From Chitinophagaceae bacterium UBA4411 (GTDB lineage Bacteria > Bacteroidota > Bacteroidia > Chitinophagales > Chitinophagaceae): a DNA stretch of 64,000 bases. The stretch covers positions 248,001-312,000 of the forward strand of contig DGQP01000003.1 of NCBI GenBank assembly GCA_002400415.1. Reading direction: 5' to 3'. The position numbers were made by a program, and so were the translations under genes. Under the pieces are notes generated by a model. The model did no database searches, was not told the origin of the DNA, and saw only the letters and a list, made by a program, of their open reading frames with translations. The stretch's first letter is position 1; every line of letters starts with the position of its first letter. Shown here in pieces: positions 41,720 to 52,159 of the stretch.

Positions 41720-44700
41720 ATGCTAGAACAATTGCTGTCAGGATTTAAGCGGGAAAGATCAAAAATGCTTATGGCGTTATTGCTCTTTTTGGGGATTACT
41801 GCTTTTTCACAGGAAACCATTCATGTGAAAGGAAAAATTATTTCTTCAGCGGGCGGAACCCCGCTTGCAGGAGTTACTGTTAAATCGGAAAGTACCCGGA
41901 AAACTGTTGTCTCCCTGGGTGATGGTTCCTATTCAATCGAAACCATGAAAGGGACTGTTCTTTTGTTTAACCACGTGGGGTATAAGGAATACCAGTTGGT
42001 GGCGAACACAGAAACAATGGATGTTGTGTTAGAAGTACAGGAAAAGGTTCTGGAGGATGTTGTTGTGGTCGGGTATGGCACACAGAACCGCAGGGATTTA
42101 ACCGGATCCATTTCGAAAGTCAGCAGCAAGGAGTTTAAAAACTCGGTAATTACAACAGTTGACCAGGCTTTGCAGGGAAGGGCTACCGGTGTTCAGGTAA
42201 CACAGGCATCAGGAGAACCTGGTGCGAATGTGGTGGTGCGCATCAGGGGTGTCAGTTCCTTTTCCAGCAATAACCAGCCCCTGTATGTAATAGATGGATT
42301 TTTGATGCCGCCGTATACGGAGGCTGCTGCACCCAATACTTCAGGATCCAGTATCAGTAATGGTTTATACGGCCTTAATCCTTCAGACATAGAAAGTATC
42401 GAAGTCTTAAAAGATGCATCAGCCACTGCTATTTACGGATCCAGGGCTGCTAATGGGGTAATACTGATTACTACAAGGAAAGGGAAACTGGGAGAAAGCC
42501 AGATTGAAGTCATCAGCAAAACTTCGATAGCTACCATGACCAATCCTTATGATATGATGAATAGCTATGAGTTTGCTTCTGCCAAAAACCAATCTTACAT
42601 TGACGCAGGTCAGCCGGGACCTTTTAATGCCGATTCAATCAAATCGGCGGGGAACAGCACAAACTGGCTGGATCAGATTTCACGTACAAGCCTCCGGCAG
42701 GAAACAAGCATTAATTTCAGGGGAGGATCCGGCAAAACCAACTACTTTCTTTCCGGCACTTATTTAACGGAAAAGGGTGTTATAAAAGGATCGGATAATA
42801 AAAGGGGGAGTGTACGCTTTAACCTGAATACCTCTTTTAAAGACTGGTACGATGCAAGAATGCAATTCAGCGCAACAAGGGCAAAGCTGACACGGGCAAC
42901 AACAGAAACCGGGGGATGGCCTTATTCCGGGGGACCGATTTTTGACGCTTTGAGGGCCAGCCCGCTTCATCAGAATAACAGCAGCTCTTTAGGCGAGGTT
43001 CCTGATATAATTGGTGGAGTAACTCTAAGCCAGAATTCTTTTGTAAGCCCGGTACAGGAACTGCTGGAAAAAACAGATAATACATTCAATGACCAGGTAC
43101 TTGCTAACATTGAGAATATATTCTATCTCACGAAAAATAAGAACCTGGAACTGCACGCAGTGGTAGGTTCGAGTCTGCAAAATTCAGAACGGCATATCAA
43201 TTTGCCACCCTGGCTCGGTTCCGGGAAAACATACAATGGTCTTGTTATCCAGAGCAGGGCAAAAACACAATCATTTAACTCAAGTATTTACTTTGCGCAT
43301 AAAGGCACTTTCGGAGACCATTCGTTAGCGTCTACTGCCGGTGTGGAATATAATAATACCATACTCCAGGCTAACTCACAGGTCGGGAAAGGAATTAATT
43401 TTTCTTCTATTGCTCTTTTCAATCTCGGGTCTGCGTTAAACCAGTCAATCACTTCGTATAAAGAAGAAAGCGTTATCCAGTCAGCATTCTTCCGGGAGAA
43501 TTACTCCTTCCGCGAAAAATATCTTTTATCGGTATCTGTACGTGCTGACGGAGCTTCGAAATTCGCTGATAATAAAAAATGGGCCGTATTCCCGGCTGCA
43601 GCACTTGCATGGAACCTCAGCCAGGAGAAATTTTTATCAAATGTTAAGCAACTTGATTTTGCCAAATTAAGGGTCAGTTACGGTCTGACAGGAAACCAGA
43701 GCCTGCCGGCGTACCGTTCACTGAGAAATTATGTTCCTTCTTTTTATGAACTGGGGAATACACCCGGTGGCACCAATCCTGTTGTTACGCTGATTGTATC
43801 GCAGCCCAACAACCCTGACCTTAAATGGGAAACAACAGCCCAGTTCAATACCGGTTTAGATCTTTCATTTTTTGAAGGCCGGGCAACACTAGTGGTTGAT
43901 TATTATAATAAGAAAACAACAGACCTCTTACAATTGCTTCCGATTCCTTCCCAGTCAGGTTACGAAAGTATCTGGGCCAACACCGGCAGTATCCGCAACA
44001 GGGGATTTGAAATCAACCTGGGATTGAAACCTGTCGTTACTAAGAATTTTTCATGGGATATGAATATTACATATTCCAGGAACAAAACAGTACTGCTTGA
44101 TCTTGGTGCATTCGATCCCGCATCACAAGGTGTTACCAGAGGAGGGACTACTAATTTACTGGGTGGCGGTACCACCATTTTAATGCCCGGGAGAGAATTG
44201 GGGTTATTTTACGGGTATAATGTAATTGGCCTTTACCAGCAGGGAGATTTTAATACATCGGGAGCCCTGATAGTACCTGCACCACAAAATAGTAATGACA
44301 ATACGATTGGAAGGTATAAGTATGAAGATGTGAATAACGATGGAAAAATAACGGAGGCTGACAGAACTGTTCTGGGACATTCACAGCCGAAGTTTATACT
44401 GGGCTGGAACAATAATCTGAAATGGAAGGATTGGGGACTTAACCTTTTCTTCAACAGTTCAATGGGGAATGATATACTGAACATGGCCGGGGCTTACCTG
44501 CGTACCGGTATCCTGAATCTCAGCGGGCTCAGCTTTAATCAAACCAAAGATTGGTATGAAAAAAGATGGACTGCTGCCAACCCGACCAATGACCCGAAAT
44601 ACCCGGCTATTCAGCCAAGGCCTAATGGCGGATTGCTTTCATTTAATGATGCAAATTCGACAATGGTTGAAGACGGAAGTTTTGTAAGGCTTAAATCGGT

Positions 44701-44914
44701 TACCCTGTCTTATTCTTTTGCCAGGTCGCACAACAAATTTATGCGGGGACTGAACCTGTTTGTGACAGGAACCAATTTGTTTACTATTTCCAAATACAGC
44801 GGTTTTGATCCGGAGGTCAGCTCATACGGGGCGGATATTAAATTGTCCGGGATCGATTACGGCGCTTATCCAAACTTTAAAAGTTTTACCGCAGGTATAA
44901 ACCTTAGCCTTTAA
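41720..44914 (+). CDS. SusC/RagA-family TonB-dependent outer-membrane transporter
   Basis: 1064 aa. Signal peptide (residues 16-32, MALLLFLGITAFSQ), then a carboxypeptidase-regulatory-like domain (about 35-110; GKIISSAGGTPLAGVTVKSE), and the TonB plug (VVVGYGTQNRRDLTGSISKV; GVSSFSSNNQPLYVIDGF; SATAIYGSRAANGVILITTRKG). The rest is the 22-strand barrel ending in GINLSL. It imports oligosaccharides bound by the SusD-like lipoprotein encoded 33 bases downstream. As the head gene of the locus, it defines the outer-membrane step of a rhamnose-containing glycan pathway. No STN domain, so no anti-sigma signalling role is expected. Confidence 0.95.
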   Translation: MLEQLLSGFKRERSKMLMALLLFLGITAFSQETIHVKGKIISSAGGTPLAGVTVKSESTRKTVVSLGDGSYSIETMKGTVLLFNHVGYKEYQLVANTETMDVVLEVQEKVLEDVVVVGYGTQNRRDLTGSISKVSSKEFKNSVITTVDQALQGRATGVQVTQASGEPGANVVVRIRGVSSFSSNNQPLYVIDGFLMPPYTEAAAPNTSGSSISNGLYGLNPSDIESIEVLKDASATAIYGSRAANGVILITTRKGKLGESQIEVISKTSIATMTNPYDMMNSYEFASAKNQSYIDAGQPGPFNADSIKSAGNSTNWLDQISRTSLRQETSINFRGGSGKTNYFLSGTYLTEKGVIKGSDNKRGSVRFNLNTSFKDWYDARMQFSATRAKLTRATTETGGWPYSGGPIFDALRASPLHQNNSSSLGEVPDIIGGVTLSQNSFVSPVQELLEKTDNTFNDQVLANIENIFYLTKNKNLELHAVVGSSLQNSERHINLPPWLGSGKTYNGLVIQSRAKTQSFNSSIYFAHKGTFGDHSLASTAGVEYNNTILQANSQVGKGINFSSIALFNLGSALNQSITSYKEESVIQSAFFRENYSFREKYLLSVSVRADGASKFADNKKWAVFPAAALAWNLSQEKFLSNVKQLDFAKLRVSYGLTGNQSLPAYRSLRNYVPSFYELGNTPGGTNPVVTLIVSQPNNPDLKWETTAQFNTGLDLSFFEGRATLVVDYYNKKTTDLLQLLPIPSQSGYESIWANTGSIRNRGFEINLGLKPVVTKNFSWDMNITYSRNKTVLLDLGAFDPASQGVTRGGTTNLLGGGTTILMPGRELGLFYGYNVIGLYQQGDFNTSGALIVPAPQNSNDNTIGRYKYEDVNNDGKITEADRTVLGHSQPKFILGWNNNLKWKDWGLNLFFNSSMGNDILNMAGAYLRTGILNLSGLSFNQTKDWYEKRWTAANPTNDPKYPAIQPRPNGGLLSFNDANSTMVEDGSFVRLKSVTLSYSFARSHNKFMRGLNLFVTGTNLFTISKYSGFDPEVSSYGADIKLSGIDYGAYPNFKSFTAGINLSL

Positions 44915-44947
44915 TAACGATATTAATTAATACTCAAATAGTATATA

Positions 44948-46564
44948 ATGCAACGATTATTGTTTACAATCATTCTTTTTGCCACGCTGCTCGGCCAGGG
45001 ATGTAAAAAGCTGGATGAAGAAACCTTTTCAGTTCTTTCCAGTTATTCAAACGAGACTGAAGTAAAAGCTGCGGTAACCGGCATGTATCAAACATTTTTT
45101 TCCAACTATTCCCAGACACAGGGACTTATTTCCATGCTTGAGTCTGGTAACCGCTACAGTACATTCGGAGAGTTCGGGGATACTTACGGGAATACTCCCT
45201 ATTATGATTATACGGTAACACCACAGGAGGCAACATTGTCCAGTAACTGGAAAATGTTTTACAAGATGATCAACAATGCCAACGAGGTGATGGTGGCTGT
45301 TCCGGAGATTATCAAAGACCAGGCTACTGCTGATGCCTATATCGGGGAAGCACGGTTTTTACGTGGATGGGCCTACTTTATGCTTACCCAGCTTTGGGGA
45401 GAAGTGCCTTTACATCTTGAGCCAACCCGGTCATTAGCCAACACAGCTTCGATCTACAAACCAAGATCACCAATTAGTGAAGTATATAATGTTATTGTTG
45501 CAGATCTTGAATTTGCAAAAAGCAACTTACCAAACACCCGCCCCGGTAACGAACTGGGCAGGGCTACCAAAGCAGCCGCAATGGGTATGTTGGGTAAAGT
45601 TTACCTGACCATGGCCGGTAAACCACTCAATGCTGCAGGCTACTACCAAAAAGCTGCTGACGAATTAAACCAAATGACGCAGTTGGTTAATAATGGTACA
45701 TTTAATACGAGCCTTCTTCCCAAATACGAAGATGTCTTCAGTACACGCAATGAAATGAATAACGAAGTTTTAGTAGCTTTCAGGGGAAGCGCTAATTCTT
45801 CATCACAATCGAATGGAACTATTTTCCCCTGGATAATGGGATCTCACGGTTGTTACCCGACTGCTGCCGGCCAGTTCCAGGCGCAGATGTATGGGTTAAG
45901 ATGGGATATCATGCGGCTTTTTGAAAAGAACGGCAGTGATGTACGGCTGAGAGATGGTATAGGGGGACGTTACGCCAGTCTTTCAGATCCTAACGTAAAC
46001 GGTGTGGCCGATACTGTTTATTACGATACAGCAACTTTTGTGTACAGGATGAAATCCAATCCTAACCGGGTGTTCGGGTTTCTGGGAATTGTAAAGATCG
46101 GTCTTGGTTACACCAAGTGGAAGAGCCTGGACAGCTGGATTGGTTCACCTGCCGGTTTCCAGAAAGATTGGATTGTGCTCCGGTATGCTGATGTTTTATT
46201 GTGCCTTGCAGAAGCACTGAATGAAACCAACCAGCCGGGACAGGCCATGACCCTGATCAACCAGGTAAGACAACGATCCGGAGCTTCAGCATGTCCGAAT
46301 GCGATGTACCCGGCAACAGACCAGGCTTCAGTAAGACAATTAATAAAAGAGGAAAGGGTACGTGAATTGATCGGGGAGGGGACTTCCATAACAGATATCC
46401 GTCGTTGGGGAACATTGCAAAGTGAGATGGCAGCTTTTCGGGCAGACCAGTTTTTTGTAGGCAGGGTGATGCCATCGTATAATGCAAAATTTGAGTTGTA
46501 CCCCGTTCCGTTTTCTGAACTGTCAACTAATCCTTTATTATTACCTCAAAATACGGGATGGTGA
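44948..46564 (+). CDS. SusD/RagB-family nutrient-binding lipoprotein
   Basis: 538 aa. Lipobox LLGQGC (Cys19). Typical SusD segments: AAVTGMYQTFF near residue 35, YIGEARFLRGWAYFMLTQLWGEVPL (about 130-154), and the C-terminal RYADVLLCLAEALNET, INQVRQRSG, LIKEERVRELIGEGTSITDIRRWG. It caps the SusC barrel and captures the glycan. The ligand is inferred from downstream rhamnosidases and esterases. Confidence 0.95.
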   Translation: MQRLLFTIILFATLLGQGCKKLDEETFSVLSSYSNETEVKAAVTGMYQTFFSNYSQTQGLISMLESGNRYSTFGEFGDTYGNTPYYDYTVTPQEATLSSNWKMFYKMINNANEVMVAVPEIIKDQATADAYIGEARFLRGWAYFMLTQLWGEVPLHLEPTRSLANTASIYKPRSPISEVYNVIVADLEFAKSNLPNTRPGNELGRATKAAAMGMLGKVYLTMAGKPLNAAGYYQKAADELNQMTQLVNNGTFNTSLLPKYEDVFSTRNEMNNEVLVAFRGSANSSSQSNGTIFPWIMGSHGCYPTAAGQFQAQMYGLRWDIMRLFEKNGSDVRLRDGIGGRYASLSDPNVNGVADTVYYDTATFVYRMKSNPNRVFGFLGIVKIGLGYTKWKSLDSWIGSPAGFQKDWIVLRYADVLLCLAEALNETNQPGQAMTLINQVRQRSGASACPNAMYPATDQASVRQLIKEERVRELIGEGTSITDIRRWGTLQSEMAAFRADQFFVGRVMPSYNAKFELYPVPFSELSTNPLLLPQNTGW

Positions 46565-46600
46565 TTTTAATAACTTATTAAACCAGTCTGAATTCAAGGT

Positions 46601-47539
46601 ATGTTGGATGATAAAAGCAAGCAACCGTTCTTTTCTTTCCGTGCCTGTATACCTGCCATATGTGCATTAGTCGCTGTTTGTACAAGCAGCAGTAGCAATG
46701 CACAACAGGAAATCCCTTTGTATGATTCATTGTCTCTTCTTACAGGTAATGTGATCAAAACGGATGCGAATGGTACATTGTTTGGTGATTATGCGCCAAC
46801 CCTGATCAGTTACCTGCCGGCAAAGAAAAAAGCTACGGGAGCAGCTGTAATCATTTGCCCGGGCGGGGGATACAGTTCACTCGTAATAAAGACAGAAGGT
46901 TACCCGATTGCAGAGTATTTTGTCAAAAGGGGCATTGCAGCCTTTATTTTAAAATACCGGCTGCCGGACGCAGATAAATCCGGTCATCCTGATATGTCGC
47001 CATTGCAGGATGTTCAGCAGGCTGTTAAGAAACTGAGGAAAGAAGCAGCTAAGTGGAATATCAGCGCCGGTAAAATAGGTTTGATGGGTTTTTCAGCTGG
47101 AGGACATTTGGTTGCTGCGGCAGGTACGCATTTTAATAACATACTGATTCCTGACGAGGAAAATATATCTGTGCGTCCTGATTTTCTATTGCTGGTATAC
47201 CCGCTTATCAGTATGTCAGACAGTTTGGGACATGCAGGTTCCCGTAATAAACTGCTTGGAAATTCGCCTTCACCGGAATTGATAAAACTCTATTCAAATG
47301 AACAGCAGGTTACGAAGAATACCCCTCCTGTGTTTCTTCTTCATTCAGGAGACGATAATATAGTAAAAGTGGATAACAGCCTGGTATTCTATAAAGCATT
47401 GCAGCAACAGCAGGTGCCTGCCGAGATGCATATTTACCCAACCGGGGGTCATGGCGGATTTGTATTAAGGATTCCCAAAGATGACTGGATGCCGCTTTGT
47501 ATAAAATGGATAAACACCATTACCGGGAATAAAAAATGA
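46601..47539 (+). CDS. Secreted alpha/beta-hydrolase (acetyl esterase-like)
   Basis: 312 aa. Signal-like N-terminus (FRACIPAICALVAVCTSSSSNAQ). The oxyanion segment VIICPGGGYSSLVIKTEGYP, nucleophile GFSAGGHLVAA (Ser about residue 166) and C-terminal HSGDDNIVKVDN (Asp) and YPTGGHGGF (His) form a complete catalytic triad. The closest type is BD-FAE/acetylxylan esterase-like carbohydrate esterase. It should remove acetyl groups from the imported or surface glycan. Confidence 0.87.
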   Translation: MLDDKSKQPFFSFRACIPAICALVAVCTSSSSNAQQEIPLYDSLSLLTGNVIKTDANGTLFGDYAPTLISYLPAKKKATGAAVIICPGGGYSSLVIKTEGYPIAEYFVKRGIAAFILKYRLPDADKSGHPDMSPLQDVQQAVKKLRKEAAKWNISAGKIGLMGFSAGGHLVAAAGTHFNNILIPDEENISVRPDFLLLVYPLISMSDSLGHAGSRNKLLGNSPSPELIKLYSNEQQVTKNTPPVFLLHSGDDNIVKVDNSLVFYKALQQQQVPAEMHIYPTGGHGGFVLRIPKDDWMPLCIKWINTITGNKK

Positions 47540-47558
47540 ATTTAAAAGATTACACCAC

Positions 47559-48833
47559 ATGGTCAGATCAATTCGCTTTCTTTATAAACCCATCTGCTGT
47601 TTCAGTATAGGGGTGCTTATTTCTTCCAACCTGTTTGCACAAAAGAACAACTTGCCTCCTGCCAATGCAGATATCTGGATACTGGCGGGGCAATCCAATA
47701 TGGCGGGTGCCGGCAGAACAAAAGATACAATGACCAGTGGCCAGGTATGGATGCTGAACATGGATGGCAGATGGATGACAGCGCAGAATCCTTTGCACAG
47801 GATTTTTGAAGCTACAGCCCCTGCCTATAAACTGGGCTTTTATGAACTGACAGTAAAGGACTCAAAAAAAAGCTGGGAAGAATTTGATAAAGAGTTCCGG
47901 GCAATCAGGGAATCCAGTATAAAGGATCCGGTTTCATCAGCAGGCGTAGGCCCGGGGATTTATTTTGGCCGTCATTTGTCAGAGCAAATGAAACGCCCTG
48001 TTGCATTAATACCCTGCGCATTAGGAGGAGCAACAATAGAACTATGGAGTCCGCTAAAAAAAAGCAAAGGGGATAGTTCTTTGTATGGCACTATGCTGAA
48101 CCGTGCCCGTTCAGTCAATAATAAAATCAAAGGGATACTCTGGTCGCAGGGGGAATCAGAAGCCATGTTTGGGCTGACAGATACTTATGAGCAAAAATTA
48201 CTTTCTTTTATTGATCACCTGAGAGAAGACCTGGGAAATCCCGACCTGCCTTTTGTAATCGTCCAGATTGGGCGGATGATCACAGATGTAAGCGATCAGC
48301 AGGAAAAATGGGAAAAGATAAGAGAAATACAGAGAAAGGTTACAACAAAGAGAAAGGCTGTCTTTCTCACCACAGGTATTGATCTGCCGCTTGATGATGC
48401 TGTTCATACAAGTACCGCCGGTCAAAAGCGGCTGGGATACCGGATGGCAGAAGTGGCTCTGAGCAGGGTATATAATATACCGGGTCACGGAACTCCTATT
48501 GACCTGGAATCTGTAAGCCTGATGGAGGATAAAACATCCGGTCTCAGCTACCTGAAACTGCATTTCAGCGGGGTAAGCGGTAAACTTTCTTCCTGCGGTG
48601 CCCCATCTCAATTCGAAATAAGAATTGATGGGAAAACGGATTTCATGTACACGGTATGCCGGACAGAATTAGACCCTGATGATCCGGCCGGGATAAAGTT
48701 ATTCTTATCAGCAAAACCGCTTAAGCCTTCAAAACTATTCTGTGGTAAAGGGGCCAACCCGGTGATGAATGTAACGGATGGATTAGATATGCCCATTCCT
48801 GCATTTGGGCCTGTTGATGTGCCGGAGAAATAG
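47559..48833 (+). CDS. SGNH-type carbohydrate O-acetylesterase (SASA/CE6-like)
   Basis: 424 aa. Signal peptide ends near LFAQ. ILAGQSNMAGAGRT (block I Ser), GILWSQGESEA (block III), and DAVHTSTAGQKRLG (Asp/His pair) are the sialate-O-acetylesterase/CE6 pattern. The last 110 residues are a beta-rich domain. Two different esterases side by side suggest a heavily acetylated substrate. It is 19 bases from the previous esterase gene. Confidence 0.88.
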   Translation: MVRSIRFLYKPICCFSIGVLISSNLFAQKNNLPPANADIWILAGQSNMAGAGRTKDTMTSGQVWMLNMDGRWMTAQNPLHRIFEATAPAYKLGFYELTVKDSKKSWEEFDKEFRAIRESSIKDPVSSAGVGPGIYFGRHLSEQMKRPVALIPCALGGATIELWSPLKKSKGDSSLYGTMLNRARSVNNKIKGILWSQGESEAMFGLTDTYEQKLLSFIDHLREDLGNPDLPFVIVQIGRMITDVSDQQEKWEKIREIQRKVTTKRKAVFLTTGIDLPLDDAVHTSTAGQKRLGYRMAEVALSRVYNIPGHGTPIDLESVSLMEDKTSGLSYLKLHFSGVSGKLSSCGAPSQFEIRIDGKTDFMYTVCRTELDPDDPAGIKLFLSAKPLKPSKLFCGKGANPVMNVTDGLDMPIPAFGPVDVPEK

Positions 48834-48886
48834 AATATGATCACGACTACTTTTTTTTCTCATACCCTTAATAAGCGCCACAGAAT

Positions 48887-51800
48887 ATGTCTAAGAAAGT
48901 GAATGCCCGGTTACTGATTTCCTGTTTTCTCCTGATTCTCCTTGCCAATAATGTAAAAGGGCAGCCTAAAATCAGCAGTAATACTGCTTCATATCTTGAA
49001 AAGGGTTTTACTCATCCTCCTGATTCAGTAAAACCATCGGTATACTGGTATTGGCTGAATGATAATATTTCAAAAGAAGGAGTAGTAAAGGACCTGGAGG
49101 CAATGGCGGAAGCGGGAATTGGCAGGGCATTCATTGGTAATATAGGTCTTGAAAAGGAGCAATTGGCTTATGGTAAAACAAAAGTTCTTTCCAGTGAATG
49201 GTTAGCTATTACGAAAGCGGCGATAGCCACAGGCAGAAAAAAAGGAATTGATATCGGGTTATTCAACAGCCCCGGGTGGAGCCAGTCAGGAGGGCCCTGG
49301 ATAAAACCCGAAAATTCCATGCGCTTTCTTACTTCCTCAGAACTGGATGTGCAGGGCCCCGGGTTGTTTGCTGAAAAATTACCGGTGCCGTCCGCGAAAT
49401 TTTTCCAGGATGTAAAAGTGCTGGCTTTCCCCCGTCCGTTGCTGTCCGGCAATTCTTCATCTCCGGCGAAGTTGTCATTTTCATCTTTACCGGAGATAAA
49501 AGACCTGGAGAAGATGTTTGATGGCGACACAACCACGGCTGCCTTTTTCCCGGGTAATAAAAATGCAGGCCAGGAAATTACAATTGATTTAGATTACCTG
49601 TCTCCTGTTACCGCAAGAGCTATAGTAATTTATACCGCAAATATTCCTGTTAAAGCGAATGTATCGCTGCAGGTAAAAGACCAGGATCAGTTTAAAGTAA
49701 TCAGGGAGTTTGAGATCGACCGGAGTAACGCTTCTAATATTGTCGGATTTATACCATTTGGCCCTATCGCTATTTCTTTCCCTGCTATTACTGCCGCGCA
49801 TTTCAGGATAGTGTTTTCCGGGATAAGCAGTAATCAGGGGGGAATAGCGGAAATAAAATTAACATCATCACCAGTTGTTGAAAGATTTATTGAGAAACAG
49901 CTTGGCAAAATGTTTCAGACTCCATTGCCCCTGTGGAAGGAATATCAATGGCCATTACAACCAGAAGTGGATGATTCGTCTTTATGTATTGACCCGGGGA
50001 AAGTAGTGGACATAACTGCATTACTTTCAAAAGATGGTAAACTTACCTGGCAGGTACCCCGGGGTGCATGGACGATTATCCGTTATTCGATGGCTTCAAC
50101 CGGGGTGGTGAATGCTCCTGCTTCCCCCGAAGGGCGGGGACTTGAAGTGGATAAGATGAATAAGGAAGCAGTTAAAAAACACTTTACTTCTTTTATCGGG
50201 CAGTTGTGGAAACGTGTGCCTGTTGCTGACCGCAAAGCATTGAAATATGTTGTAGCCGATAGTTATGAAACGGGCTCCCAGAACTGGACAGACGGGCTTG
50301 CTGCGGAGTTCACAAAAAGATATGGGTATAACCCATTACCATGGCTGCCAGTACTGACAGGCCGTGTTGTGAAAAATGAAGATGCTTCCGATCGTTTCTT
50401 GTGGGACCTGCGCAGGCTGGTGGCTGATAAAGTGGCGTATGATTATGTAGGTACACTCAGGAATTTAAGCCATCAGTACAATATGAAATTATGGCTGGAG
50501 AATTACGGGCATTGGGGATTCCCGGCAGAATTTTTACAATACGGAGGACAGGCGGATGAAGTAGCCGGAGAATTCTGGAATGAAAGGGACCTGGGAACAA
50601 TTGAATTAAGGGCAGCCTCATCAGCTGCACACATATATGGAAAAACAAAAGTGTCCGCTGAGTCGTTTACTTCCAGCGGGCTTAGTTATGCCCGCCACCC
50701 TCTGTTATTAAAAGCAAAGGCAGACTGGTCATTTACTGAAGGGATTAATAATACCTTATTGCATGTCTACATACATCAGCCTTATGAAGAAAAGAGCCCG
50801 GGTATCAATGCCTGGTTTGGTACAGAATTTAATCGTAAGAATACATGGTTCAAACAGGGAAAAGCTTTTATTGATTACCTGCGGCGATGCAATTTTATGT
50901 TACAACAGGGTTTGCCTGTAAATGATGTGGCTTATTTCATTGGCGAGGATGTGCCTAAAATGACGGGTATACGGGAGCCTTCTCTTCCCCGCGGGTATCA
51001 GTTTGATTATATCAATGCAGAAGTGATTGAAAAAAGAATGGAAGTGAAAAATGGCAGACTGGTATTGCCTGATGGAATGAGCTATCGCCTGTTGGTGCTC
51101 CCACCGTTAACATCAATGCGCCCGGCATTGCTGAAAAAAATAATGCAATTGGTAAAGGATGGAGCACATGTGGCAGGCAGCGCTCCCCATCGTTCACCAA
51201 GCCTGGAAAATTATCCGGTTGCAGACCAGGAAATAAAAAGGATGGCTGCGGGATTATGGGGAAAATCATTTGCTGAAACGGGTAAACAGCAATATGGCAA
51301 GGGGATGGTCTTCTCACCCGGCGATCTGAACAGCATTTTTGCAGCTATTGGTTTATCACCTGATTTTGATCTGCAAAACCAGGACTCGGTTCTTTATTTT
51401 CACAGGAAAAGCGGGGATGCTGATATATTCTTTGTTAGTAACCAGGCACAATCCACTCTTGCAATAGAGCCCGTTTTCAGGGTTTCCGGGCTACAACCGG
51501 AATGGTGGGATCCTGTTTCAGGAGATTCGAAAATCCTTCATGAATTTACTATTCAGTCTTCCGGAATAAAAATTCCGCTTGTCCTGCAACCGTTGCAAAG
51601 CGGGTTTGTAGTCTTCCGTAAAAGAATAAATACCGGTATTGTTTCTTCTGCTCCCAATTTTCCGGTTGCAAGGCTTATACAAAAAATAGAAGGGGACTGG
51701 AACGTATCGTTCGATACAGCTATGCAGGGAAAAAAGAATCCTCTGTTATTTCATCAACTGGAAGACTGGAGCAAGAGCCAGGATGATAGTATTAAAAACT

Positions 51801-52159
51801 ATTCAGGAACGGCGGTGTACAGGAAAGGATTTGTTGCAGCGGAAATGAATCACGGTGAAAGAATATACCTGGACCTGGGCAGGGTTGCTGTAATGGCAAA
51901 AATCCGTTTGAACGGGAAAGATGCTGGTACAGTCTGGACAGCACCCTGGCGGGTGGATATAACGAATGCAATCCGGGCCGGAAAAAACGAATTGGAAATT
52001 GAAGTTGTAAATACATGGGTCAACCGTTTAATCGGTGACAGTAAATTACCGGCGGAAAACAGAAAGACATGGATCAACTATAATACATTCAAGCCCGGCA
52101 ATAATTATCAAACCGCTGGTTTATCGGGGCCTGTTACTATTCAGGCAGCGCCTTATTAA
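48887..52159 (+). CDS. GH106-like alpha-L-rhamnosidase (first copy)
   Basis: 1090 aa. Signal peptide (about residues 8-26, LLISCFLLILLANNVKGQ). The N-terminal (alpha/beta)8 barrel begins PPDSVKPSVYWYWLNDNISK and GVVKDLEAMAEAGIGRAFI, then GIDIGLFNSPGWSQSGGPWI, as in GH106. A galactose-binding-like module lies around 190-330 (GQEITIDLDYLSPVTARAIV), and C-terminal beta-sandwich domains include YLDLGRVAVMAKIRLNGKDA and NELEIEVVNTWVNRLIG. It should release alpha-linked L-rhamnose. The stop is directly followed by the ATG of the 463-aa gene with no spacer. Confidence 0.88.
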   Translation: MSKKVNARLLISCFLLILLANNVKGQPKISSNTASYLEKGFTHPPDSVKPSVYWYWLNDNISKEGVVKDLEAMAEAGIGRAFIGNIGLEKEQLAYGKTKVLSSEWLAITKAAIATGRKKGIDIGLFNSPGWSQSGGPWIKPENSMRFLTSSELDVQGPGLFAEKLPVPSAKFFQDVKVLAFPRPLLSGNSSSPAKLSFSSLPEIKDLEKMFDGDTTTAAFFPGNKNAGQEITIDLDYLSPVTARAIVIYTANIPVKANVSLQVKDQDQFKVIREFEIDRSNASNIVGFIPFGPIAISFPAITAAHFRIVFSGISSNQGGIAEIKLTSSPVVERFIEKQLGKMFQTPLPLWKEYQWPLQPEVDDSSLCIDPGKVVDITALLSKDGKLTWQVPRGAWTIIRYSMASTGVVNAPASPEGRGLEVDKMNKEAVKKHFTSFIGQLWKRVPVADRKALKYVVADSYETGSQNWTDGLAAEFTKRYGYNPLPWLPVLTGRVVKNEDASDRFLWDLRRLVADKVAYDYVGTLRNLSHQYNMKLWLENYGHWGFPAEFLQYGGQADEVAGEFWNERDLGTIELRAASSAAHIYGKTKVSAESFTSSGLSYARHPLLLKAKADWSFTEGINNTLLHVYIHQPYEEKSPGINAWFGTEFNRKNTWFKQGKAFIDYLRRCNFMLQQGLPVNDVAYFIGEDVPKMTGIREPSLPRGYQFDYINAEVIEKRMEVKNGRLVLPDGMSYRLLVLPPLTSMRPALLKKIMQLVKDGAHVAGSAPHRSPSLENYPVADQEIKRMAAGLWGKSFAETGKQQYGKGMVFSPGDLNSIFAAIGLSPDFDLQNQDSVLYFHRKSGDADIFFVSNQAQSTLAIEPVFRVSGLQPEWWDPVSGDSKILHEFTIQSSGIKIPLVLQPLQSGFVVFRKRINTGIVSSAPNFPVARLIQKIEGDWNVSFDTAMQGKKNPLLFHQLEDWSKSQDDSIKNYSGTAVYRKGFVAAEMNHGERIYLDLGRVAVMAKIRLNGKDAGTVWTAPWRVDITNAIRAGKNELEIEVVNTWVNRLIGDSKLPAENRKTWINYNTFKPGNNYQTAGLSGPVTIQAAPY